From: Hymenobacter jeongseonensis
GTDB lineage: Bacteria; Bacteroidota; Bacteroidia; Cytophagales; Hymenobacteraceae
Assembly: GCF_015694725.1 (NCBI RefSeq)
Contig: NZ_JADQDQ010000003.1
Location: forward strand, 372,001 to 436,000
Length of the DNA: 64,000 nucleotides
Direction of reading: 5' to 3'
A model generated the notes under the pieces. It made no database searches and was not told the DNA's origin. It was given only the letters and a program-made list of their open reading frames with translations. How positions within the stretch are numbered: the stretch's first letter is position 1; the number at the start of each line of letters is the position of its first letter. The position numbers and the translations under genes are program-made. Shown piece after piece: positions 1 through 5,971 of the stretch.

Positions 1-1084
1 GCTTTTGCAGGTGGGTGATGACGTTGTTGAAGTACAATTCTTGGCTGACCTTAATCAGCTTGCCGTCGCTGCCGAGCGTACTGCCTTGGCTGGCGATACC
101 GGCAAGCACGGGCTGCGCACGGTGGGCCGTGCAAATAGCCACTTCGGCCATGTCGGTCAAAGCCTTGAGCATCGGGGTCGAGTCGCCACCGTTCAGCGGC
201 GTGACGGTCACCTTGGAATCGCTTTCCTGGATGTTGACTATGAGTTTGGAGGCGTTTTCGGAGCCGACCAGGGTGCGTTGGATGCTTTGGTGATAGGCCC
301 GTTTTTGTTCCGGCGTCATCGATGCCGTGATGGTCATGATGGCGCTGGCGAAGAAGCCGTTCAGCATGGCGTTCAGGCCGTACTTGCTGGTTTCGTACTC
401 CATCTGGACGTAATTCAAGCACGAACCATAGCTGATTTCGGGCAAGTACGGCTGACCATTGGCCCGCTTGTGATAGAAGAAGAGTTCCTTGGTATGCTTG
501 GGAGCAACCAAGTTGCCGCTGGCGTCCCGAGGGAAGGGATTGAACTTCGGGAAGTATTCCGGTTTGTACCGCTTGACGTCGGACCAATCGCCGCTGACGT
601 AATATCCTTGGACTTTGCCCATATCGTCCAGCTCTTTCTTCGGGCGGACCTTGCTAGCGTCCTGGAAGTCCAGGTGGATGATGCGCGTCCGGTCGGCGTT
701 GTACCGGACGAAAACGGCGAACGTTTCCTGGATGGCAAGGTCGTTGGCAATGTCTTCGAACAGCTCTTCAATGGTCTGGCCTTCTTCGTCCAGGTTCTCC
801 ATGAATTCCTTGACGTCGTTGCTATAGCTGATGCCACCGCCTTTAATCAGGTTTTCCCGCAAGCTGATGAATGCCGAATGCCGGGTGGACTTCTTCACCG
901 ACTTCATCAAATAATCCGGAAACAAGTTGTTGTCGCCGTATTGCGCCCAATCGTCTTTGGAGGCGCGGAGCTGGTTGTTATCCACTTCGGGCAACTTCAC
1001 TTCGGCTAAGTTGACCTGGAAGGTATCAATCGGCGCAGGCTTGGCAGCTTGGATGGGATGGTTGAATTTGTATTTTTTAGACAC
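1..1084 (-). CDS. Phage portal protein (partial, C-terminus outside window)
   Basis: Reading the minus strand from a GTG at 1084 gives 361 codons without a stop up to the window edge. The protein forms the dodecameric ring at the capsid vertex through which DNA enters and to which the tail attaches. Support: a hydrophilic N-terminus, then a WAQYGDNNLFPDYL segment, a KSTRHSAFISLRENLIKGGG segment, and a C-terminal stretch with VLAGIASQGSTLGS that resembles the late portal helix region of Bacteroidota phage portals. No ATG lies between the upstream stop and the GTG, so GTG is taken as start. It is 25 nt downstream of the preceding phage gene. The large plus-strand open frame over the same bases is a codon-bias shadow. 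Confidence 0.8.
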   Translation of the reverse strand, partial: MSKKYKFNHPIQAAKPAPIDTFQVNLAEVKLPEVDNNQLRASKDDWAQYGDNNLFPDYLMKSVKKSTRHSAFISLRENLIKGGGISYSNDVKEFMENLDEEGQTIEELFEDIANDLAIQETFAVFVRYNADRTRIIHLDFQDASKVRPKKELDDMGKVQGYYVSGDWSDVKRYKPEYFPKFNPFPRDASGNLVAPKHTKELFFYHKRANGQPYLPEISYGSCLNYVQMEYETSKYGLNAMLNGFFASAIMTITASMTPEQKRAYHQSIQRTLVGSENASKLIVNIQESDSKVTVTPLNGGDSTPMLKALTDMAEVAICTAHRAQPVLAGIASQGSTLGSDGKLIKVSQELYFNNVITHLQK

Positions 1085-1109
1085 GTTAAATGGCTGACTA
1101 ATATTTTTC

Positions 1110-2015
1110 TTAGTTCACGAAGGCGTTGGTCATCCAGCCGGAATCGGCATAGGTGAAGGTCATGGCCCCGTACTCGGTGCTGATTTTGACCGGCCCAGGG
1201 CTGCCGTCGATGGCGTGGCCGTTGCCGTTGATGGTGATGGACGCCATGTAAGCGCCACCGCTGAAATCCTTGACCGTATGCTGTTGCCCGACCAGGGCGT
1301 TGGCAGGCAGGTTGACCACGGTTCCGGAGTTGGCGAACACCATTCCGATGGTGCTCGGGATGACGTATCCGCTTGGCGGACTCGTGATGGTGTTCTGGAA
1401 GTTGTTACCCAGGAAGATGGTCGTGCCGCCACCGCTGTTGCCGTTGGCGTCGGCTCCGAGTACGACCAAGCTGGTTCCGCCGTCGATGGCGTCCACCATG
1501 TCCGTGAAGCTGGCGTCGGTCAGCGCCGATACCCAAGTTTGCGACATTTGGCGGGCGTCCACGAGCTGCGTCCCGGTGATTTTAACGGTGTATTGGTTCA
1601 CGTCCTGGTCGATGCGACGGGGCGCTTCCACGAGGCTGAGGGCTTGTTCGGCCCCCACGAGCCACCACCGGTTGTTTTTGTCCTGGACCACGCCGGTCAG
1701 CTTGGTTTTCGCCATGCTGCGGAAGAGCTGCGACTTAGCACTGGTCAGAATCGTGGCCGTGAAGCCGATGCTGACGTTGTACACCGTACCAGCGGGCGAA
1801 AACGCCGGTTCGCAGGTGAAGGACAGGTTTTCCGGCTCGTTGAAGAGGTTCCACTTGGTTCCGGTGACGAGATACACGTCATCGAGCACCATTACGTCGT
1901 CCGTGCTCGGTGCCACGTCGATGACCGCGTTGCGGTTAACCAACAGAACGCAACGAGCGCCGGTCAGGCTCAGGACCGGGCGGTTGTCCAGGCCGTTTTG
2001 GAGGAAGGAATTCAT
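1110..2015 (-). CDS. Phage structural protein with tube-like N-terminus and adhesin-like C-terminus
   Basis: A 301-aa protein. Residues about 40-165 resemble the product of the gene at 2407-2958: both carry a KxxxxVQxKNxxWxxxG core followed by a beta-rich stretch, as in tail-tube or neck proteins of Bacteroidota phages. A glycine-rich linker (around residues 193-200, GNSGGG) leads to a C-terminal domain with VNLPANALVGQQHTVKDFSGGA, then ITINGNGHAIDG, and a final aromatic strand. That pattern (valine/leucine-rich strand, IKD-like turn, ITI-G-IDG, final W) is typical of small beta-sandwich decoration domains on phage tails and capsids. It ends 25 nt before the portal start. The fold match is from memory, so the exact role (tube, decoration or neck) is uncertain. 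Confidence 0.55.
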   Translation of the reverse strand: MNSFLQNGLDNRPVLSLTGARCVLLVNRNAVIDVAPSTDDVMVLDDVYLVTGTKWNLFNEPENLSFTCEPAFSPAGTVYNVSIGFTATILTSAKSQLFRSMAKTKLTGVVQDKNNRWWLVGAEQALSLVEAPRRIDQDVNQYTVKITGTQLVDARQMSQTWVSALTDASFTDMVDAIDGGTSLVVLGADANGNSGGGTTIFLGNNFQNTITSPPSGYVIPSTIGMVFANSGTVVNLPANALVGQQHTVKDFSGGAYMASITINGNGHAIDGSPGPVKISTEYGAMTFTYADSGWMTNAFVN

Positions 2016-2021
2016 GGGTGA

Positions 2022-2309
2022 TTAAGCGGAAAGGGAAGTGGTGGCGATGATATCGATGCTAGTCGTGTACACCACGGCGTCGTTCTGGCGGATGCTGAGC
2101 ACGGCTTTGGTGCTGCCGACGCTGATGCCCGCAGGCAGGGTAAGGATATAGCAGTGCTTCAAAGTCTGGACCTGCGCCGTTGCCACGACTTCGGTATCAC
2201 CCCCAAAGGCGGACACAATCCGGACTTCGCAAGCGGCCGAGGCGTCCAGTGTGGCGGTGGACTTGTGCAGTTGAAGCAACATGTCGGTGTGGGTGTATAG
2301 CGTCATCAT
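2022..2309 (-). CDS. Small beta-rich phage protein, unknown function
   Basis: About 95 aa from ATG 2309. The frame opens at TTG 2318, but that TTG lies inside the conserved CTTATTTGA leader motif, so the ATG pair at 2309/2306 is preferred. The protein alternates hydrophobic and polar residues (CEVRIVSAFGGDTEVVATAQVQ as two adjacent strands, then a GISVGSTKAVLSIRQNDAVVYTT stretch), consistent with an all-beta, immunoglobulin-like fold. It has no signal peptide or membrane segment. It lies in the capsid-to-portal interval, so a neck, decoration or head-completion role is plausible, but I recognise no family. Confidence 0.55.
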   Translation of the reverse strand: MMTLYTHTDMLLQLHKSTATLDASAACEVRIVSAFGGDTEVVATAQVQTLKHCYILTLPAGISVGSTKAVLSIRQNDAVVYTTSIDIIATTSLSA

Positions 2310-2314
2310 CAGTT

Positions 2315-2323
2315 TCAAATAAG
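2315..2323 (-). promoter_or_regulatory. Leader motif CTTATTTGA (site 1)
   Basis: Reads tcaaataag on the plus strand and lies 5 nt upstream of the ATG at 2309, just after the terminator hairpin at 2357-2383. One of six copies in the prophage, all in gene leaders and all in this orientation. Function unknown; a phage-specific promoter or translation signal is the likeliest reading. Confidence 0.6.
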
Positions 2324-2350
2324 AGCGCGGCCCCGTGCCTGTACCGGTAT

Positions 2351-2383
2351 GAAAAAAGCCACCCGTCGAATGGACAGATGGCT
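2351..2383 (-). terminator. Intrinsic terminator after the tube-like gene
   Basis: On the minus strand an 11-bp stem (AGCCATCTGTC with GACGGGTGGCT, two G-U pairs) has a 5-nt loop and is followed by a run of six Ts. It lies 24 nt after the stop of the gene at 2407-2958. Confidence 0.75.
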
Positions 2384-2406
2384 GGTTTCAAACTGGATGA
2401 CGTCGA

Positions 2407-2958
2407 TTAGAGACGGTCGATTACGGCTTCGATTTCGATATCGGTCATGGTCACTTCGGCCGCGAAGCCCCGGTTACCACCCGTGAAGGACAACGTGATG
2501 CCGCTGTCGTCGCCACGGGCCGCGCCGCTGTTGGCGTTGCCCGGCGCAGGGACCAGGCCATCGGATTGACCAAGGACGTACCACTTGCCGTTCTTGCGCT
2601 GAACCAGGGCCACGACTTTGCGTTGCAGCAACAGGTTGTGAACGCGGTCAATTGCTTCCTTGCCGCTGGTATCCACGGTGGCGTTCAGGGTCAATTCCAT
2701 GAAGCGCTTCGTATTGGAAGGCGTGTACGCGTCGGTATAAGACGCTTGACCTTCGACAAACCCAATTTCCACAAACTTGTGGTCCGTGGTCAAGCTCATG
2801 CCGCTGATGGCGATGACGCTATTGGATTCCGTGCCTTGTACGACGGCGTGTTTGCCCACGAAATCCTTGTACGGGAGCAAACCCAAGAAATTCAGGCCAC
2901 CCATTTCGAAGGTGCTGGCGGACGTGTTACCGATGCCGCTGGTTAGAAAATTAGCCAT
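2407..2958 (-). CDS. Phage structural protein, tail-tube candidate
   Basis: A 183-aa protein from ATG 2958 (MANFLTSG). The longer open frame reads back through the hairpin at 2987-3030, so the internal ATG is chosen. The middle has a TDAYTPSNTKRFMELTLNATVDT strand pair, then RKVVALVQRKNGKWYVLGQ and GLVPAP, ending with a GDDSGITLSFTG strand. This order (long beta hairpin, then a K-NG-W-G turn) is what I know from tail-tube-like proteins near capsid genes in Bacteroidota phages. It is the first gene after the major capsid gene and resembles the N-terminal half of the 301-aa protein downstream. Tube is the best guess; a head-tail connector is the alternative. Confidence 0.55.
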   Translation of the reverse strand: MANFLTSGIGNTSASTFEMGGLNFLGLLPYKDFVGKHAVVQGTESNSVIAISGMSLTTDHKFVEIGFVEGQASYTDAYTPSNTKRFMELTLNATVDTSGKEAIDRVHNLLLQRKVVALVQRKNGKWYVLGQSDGLVPAPGNANSGAARGDDSGITLSFTGGNRGFAAEVTMTDIEIEAVIDRL

Positions 2959-2986
2959 ATTGATATGTAATTTTAAAGAGGAGAGT

Positions 2987-3030
2987 GATTCCGAAAAATG
3001 GCGGCATGTGGACCGCCATTTTTCGGAATC
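2987..3030 (-). terminator. Perfect 18-bp hairpin after the capsid gene
   Basis: gattccgaaaaatggcgg (2987-3004) is an exact inverted copy of 3013-3030, with an 8-nt loop. It starts 18 nt after the capsid stop. There is no T-run, so it may be an RNA-processing or 3'-stabilising hairpin that keeps capsid mRNA abundant rather than a full terminator. Confidence 0.7.
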
Positions 3031-3047
3031 AACTTCTTTATAAGTTA

Positions 3048-3977
3048 TTAAGCACCAGCGGTGTAAAGGACGAATTCTTCCCCGAAGGCGAAGTTGGCGC
3101 AAGCGAACATTTCGGCACGGACGCGGATTTTCTGTTCCAGCGTGGATTCGAACATGTCCTTCACGGCGAAAGCGTTCAGGTCGGACACGAGGTCGGTACC
3201 GAAGATGAGGTTGTCGATGGTCGTGCCCACGATGATGTTCTTGTTGACAATGCCAGCGGTCGGAACCACTTCGATGCCTTCAAAGTCCAGCGGCTTGCGG
3301 CCCACGGTCGATTGGTTCTCGTAATCGCCGAGCGACATGCGGTAAGCTTTGGCGGTACCGGGCGACACGTACAGCTTGAAACCTTCTTTTTCGCTGATTT
3401 CGTCCGGTGCGGATTCGTACGCTTTCGCCAGCGCGGCCTTAATGTTCGCCTTGCTCAGTGTGGCACCTTCGGTACCGGTCACCTTCACGGCGGTCGAACC
3501 ACTGGCAGCGGCCAAAGTCAGGTACCCGTCGAACTTTTGGGTATATCCGCCAGCAACGTTGTAAGCACCGCGCCACAAGTTGGCTTCCACTTGCATGTTC
3601 GCCGACTCTTCGATTTTAGACGTTACGTACGCGAAAAAGTCGTCCGGAATGTCTTTGTTCATGGCCCCGGCCTTCATCTTGTCGGCTTCCCAGGAAGAGA
3701 GCAAGATTTGCTTGTCCAGTTCGATGTTAATCATCAGGTGCTTTGGCACCAACATGCGCTGCGACAGGGTGTAACCGCCTTTGGCAACGAAGTCCGAGCT
3801 GTACGCTTGGATAAGGTCTTGACCGACTTCCAGTACCGAAATCGAGGTGGGGACCGAGACGTTAGTTTGCGGGGTTACGTAACCACCGGCAATTGATTTA
3901 GCACCGAGGGTGGCGCGGCTGATGTATGCTTTGGCGTCACGGCCAACATAGTTTACGTTAATTGATTCAAATGCCAT
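3048..3977 (-). CDS. Major capsid protein
   Basis: A 309-aa protein, the size of a HK97-fold major capsid protein. It polymerises around the scaffold to build the icosahedral head. Evidence: a N-terminal arm, a PTSISVLEVGQDLIQAY segment, a long helical spine (MNKDIPDDFFAYVTSKIEES, near residues 105-125), a G-loop-like region, an A-domain-type stretch LYVSPGTAKAYRMSLGDYEN, and a GIEVVPTAGI... I IVGTTIDNLIFGTDL motif that is very common in phage coat proteins. It directly follows the scaffold gene and is followed by a strong hairpin. ATG 3977 starts the frame; the leader carries a weak version of the conserved motif (CTTATACAA). Confidence 0.88.
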   Translation of the reverse strand: MAFESINVNYVGRDAKAYISRATLGAKSIAGGYVTPQTNVSVPTSISVLEVGQDLIQAYSSDFVAKGGYTLSQRMLVPKHLMINIELDKQILLSSWEADKMKAGAMNKDIPDDFFAYVTSKIEESANMQVEANLWRGAYNVAGGYTQKFDGYLTLAAASGSTAVKVTGTEGATLSKANIKAALAKAYESAPDEISEKEGFKLYVSPGTAKAYRMSLGDYENQSTVGRKPLDFEGIEVVPTAGIVNKNIIVGTTIDNLIFGTDLVSDLNAFAVKDMFESTLEQKIRVRAEMFACANFAFGEEFVLYTAGA

Positions 3978-4000
3978 TGTATAAGACTGTTATCTAGCTA

Positions 4001-4543
4001 TTATTTGTACATGGCGGCAGCGCGTTCGGCGACTGTCGTCGGTTTGGTGGGTGCGTCCTGGACGCTGAGCACCGTCTTTTTATCGGCTGGTTTGGCCTGG
4101 ATTTCGCTCAACTTGGTCTTCAAGTCGGCAGTGGTTTGGGATAGCTCCGTGGCGGTGGCTTTCAAGGCTTCCAGCTCGGCTTTCAAGGCTTCGATTTCCG
4201 CTTTCAGGGATTCGTTTTCAACGGCGAGGTCATCGCTGGCAACAGGTGCTTCAATAGGTGCTTCGTCTGCGGTCTCCACGGGTACTTCGTCTTCCGCCTT
4301 GGCGGGAGTCAAGCTTTCCATTTTGCCGTCTTTGATGACCAGCGTCGAACCGTCTTCCAAGGTGTATTCACCATCTGGAGTTGCGGTTTCCTGCGTGTCG
4401 TCGTTAACGCTGATAGCTTCGCCGTCCTTCGTTTTGTACTCGGACAGTTTTACTTCCACTTCGGCATCCATTGAAAGAATCGCTTTCGCCATCGCTTTGA
4501 GTTTGGTCAAGGCTGACGTGCTTTTTTCAGTGGTATCTTTCAT
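4001..4543 (-). CDS. Capsid scaffolding-like protein
   Basis: A 180-aa acidic protein directly upstream of the major capsid gene, the usual position for a scaffold that templates head assembly and is then removed. Residues about 55-80 form a small beta unit (DGEYTLEDGSTLVIKDGKM), residues about 85-105 are a Glu/Pro-rich stretch, and residues about 108-155 are a strong coiled coil with leucine/alanine heptads (ENESLKAEIEALKAELEALK). The basic C-terminus, AERAAAMYK, could be the capsid-binding tail. No enzyme motif is present. Scaffold assignment rests on position, composition and coiled coil rather than on a recognised sequence family. Confidence 0.7.
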   Translation of the reverse strand: MKDTTEKSTSALTKLKAMAKAILSMDAEVEVKLSEYKTKDGEAISVNDDTQETATPDGEYTLEDGSTLVIKDGKMESLTPAKAEDEVPVETADEAPIEAPVASDDLAVENESLKAEIEALKAELEALKATATELSQTTADLKTKLSEIQAKPADKKTVLSVQDAPTKPTTVAERAAAMYK

Positions 4544-4570
4544 TTAATGGGATGATATCTATTATCACCA

Positions 4571-4579
4571 TCAAATAAG
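4571..4579 (-). promoter_or_regulatory. Leader motif CTTATTTGA (site 2)
   Basis: Lies 27 nt upstream of the scaffold ATG and directly after the terminator at 4606-4629. It has the same orientation as the other copies, consistent with a new transcription start for the scaffold-capsid segment. Confidence 0.6.
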
Positions 4580-4605
4580 TCGGACCCAAAAAATCGTATG
4601 GACCC

Positions 4606-4629
4606 AAAAAAAACCGCCGTGAGGCGGTT
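4606..4629 (-). terminator. Intrinsic terminator upstream of scaffold
   Basis: On the minus strand, AACCGCC-TCAC-GGCGGTT is followed by a run of eight Ts. It terminates the unit ending with the membrane protein at 4654 and separates it from the scaffold-capsid segment. Confidence 0.88.
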
Positions 4630-4653
4630 GATTTGAAGCTTGACGGAAGACGA

Positions 4654-5295
4654 TTAGCGCGATGCCAGGACGCCGACGATTGCGCCCGCCAATAGGGTCC
4701 AGACAGTTCGCCACTTGCGCTTCTTGGCGGGTGGAATCACGGCATCGACGTCCTGGTTGTGAATCAAAGGATTCGTGTTTCTAGCGGTGATATGCAGAAC
4801 GTCCTTCTGGTCCCGGTAATGAGTGACAAGTAAGCGGTTCGGAATCGTCAGGGAATCGATGTACAGGGTGTCGCCACGCGCACGTATCCGGTACCGAAGG
4901 CTATCGGAGGCTAGGGACCAGTCGTGGCGACTCAGGGCCGCAGAATCGATGTTGACGTGGCGCACGACGGCGACGTGCTGGACAATGCTCGTGGCCGAGG
5001 CCAGTCGCTTGCTTTCGGCTTTAGGCAAGGATTTGAGGTCCTGGACCAGCGCTTGTTGGTTTTTGCTCAGGATGTTGAAGGCGTTATTCAGCGTCTTCAT
5101 GTCGGCTTCAATGCCGCGTTTTTCCACCACGGAGCGCCCGTACTGGTCTTGGTAATGACGGGCGGTGTCCTGCGCCGCCAGCAGCGCGGAAGTCGTTTGG
5201 GCGTGTTGGGATTGCAAGGTGCTCAGGCGGGAACATTGAACCAGCACGAGCGCCACGGCAGCCACTAAGGCGAAGAATAAGCTGCGGTTAAACAT
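4654..5295 (-). CDS. Membrane protein with coiled coil (spanin-like candidate)
   Basis: About 213 aa from ATG 5295; the frame can be opened from GTG 5316, but the ATG overlaps the upstream stop by 8 nt, a normal translational-coupling arrangement. An N-terminal hydrophobic segment (residues about 5-20, FFALVAAVALVLVQCS) is followed by a long helical region, a short beta segment (DSLRYRIRARGDTLYIDS) and a C-terminal hydrophobic segment (WTLLAGAIVGVLAS). The layout recalls small phage membrane proteins annotated as DUF6549/DUF6808 in Bacteroidota and inner-membrane spanins, which help disrupt the envelope at lysis. No lysin is adjacent, so a lysis role is only a suggestion. The Cys after the first segment could be a lipid site. 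Confidence 0.5.
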   Translation of the reverse strand: MFNRSLFFALVAAVALVLVQCSRLSTLQSQHAQTTSALLAAQDTARHYQDQYGRSVVEKRGIEADMKTLNNAFNILSKNQQALVQDLKSLPKAESKRLASATSIVQHVAVVRHVNIDSAALSRHDWSLASDSLRYRIRARGDTLYIDSLTIPNRLLVTHYRDQKDVLHITARNTNPLIHNQDVDAVIPPAKKRKWRTVWTLLAGAIVGVLASR

Positions 5296-5953
5296 GGTGG
5301 CCGTCACCGTTGTCACTGTCTCCGGTTAGGTCCAACATGAGGGCGTCCAGTGCGTCGTGAATCGGCGTCCAGGCGTCCAGCACGGCGATAATGTCGTCCG
5401 CGCCGAGTTGCTTGCTGGCTTGGACTAAGACTTCGCCGAACAAACCTTCCAGGCTGAATCCGTCGATGTTGCCGGTCATGACTTCATCGTTCCAGAACGC
5501 TGGGTCTTCCACGAAGTACGTCGCCATCACGGTCCCGGCTGGCAGGCCCGTGAAGCCGAGCGCCACGGCCTTGTCCATCTTGGCGTCGGTGATACGCCAG
5601 AATTCAATCAATCGGGCCTTTACCTTGTCGGCTTGCACGTGGTTCTTGTTGCTCAAGTGCAATTGGCCTTGTCCCATGAACTTGTTGGCAATTCGCTCGG
5701 CGGCGTCCACGGTGAATTTGACGTAATATTCGCCGTGGTGCTCGTCGTTGCGGTAAATGAGCTTGTCGGGAATGATGACCGCCGACGTCAGGTGACGTTT
5801 CATGGCGTTGGTTTGCAGCGCCACCGGGCGCGGCTCGTCTTCGGATAGGCGAACCGCCTGGACTTGCATGGCGGGATTTTTTACCAGGGATATCAAGTCG
5901 ATGCCGCTGGCATCGTCGTCGTTGATTTCTAGTTCGTAAATGGGTAATTTCAT
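5288..5953 (-). CDS. Prohead protease, XkdF-like
   Basis: A 221-aa protein whose start (MKLPIYELEINDDDASGIDL) and following VKNPAM are typical of the XkdF-type phage serine protease. The core contains LTSAVIIPDKLIYR, GEYYVKFTVDAAERIANKF and HLSNKNH, then GLPAGTVMATYFVEDPAFW and a GFSLEG stretch, matching the family in order. These enzymes process scaffold and capsid N-termini during head maturation. It lies between the tape measure and the head genes; its stop overlaps the next gene start. The conserved His and Ser residues are visible, but I cannot assign the catalytic pair with certainty. Confidence 0.78.
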   Translation of the reverse strand: MKLPIYELEINDDDASGIDLISLVKNPAMQVQAVRLSEDEPRPVALQTNAMKRHLTSAVIIPDKLIYRNDEHHGEYYVKFTVDAAERIANKFMGQGQLHLSNKNHVQADKVKARLIEFWRITDAKMDKAVALGFTGLPAGTVMATYFVEDPAFWNDEVMTGNIDGFSLEGLFGEVLVQASKQLGADDIIAVLDAWTPIHDALDALMLDLTGDSDNGDGHHV

Positions 5954-5971
5954 AGGAGGATAGTGATGGAG

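Noticed and set aside
5-1009. 334-aa plus-strand open frame at the window start
   Set aside because: It is the complement of the portal gene; the minus strand encodes a portal-like protein through the whole segment.
4654-5295. Holin
   Set aside because: Two membrane segments flank a long soluble part, too large for a typical holin; kept as a spanin-like membrane protein only.
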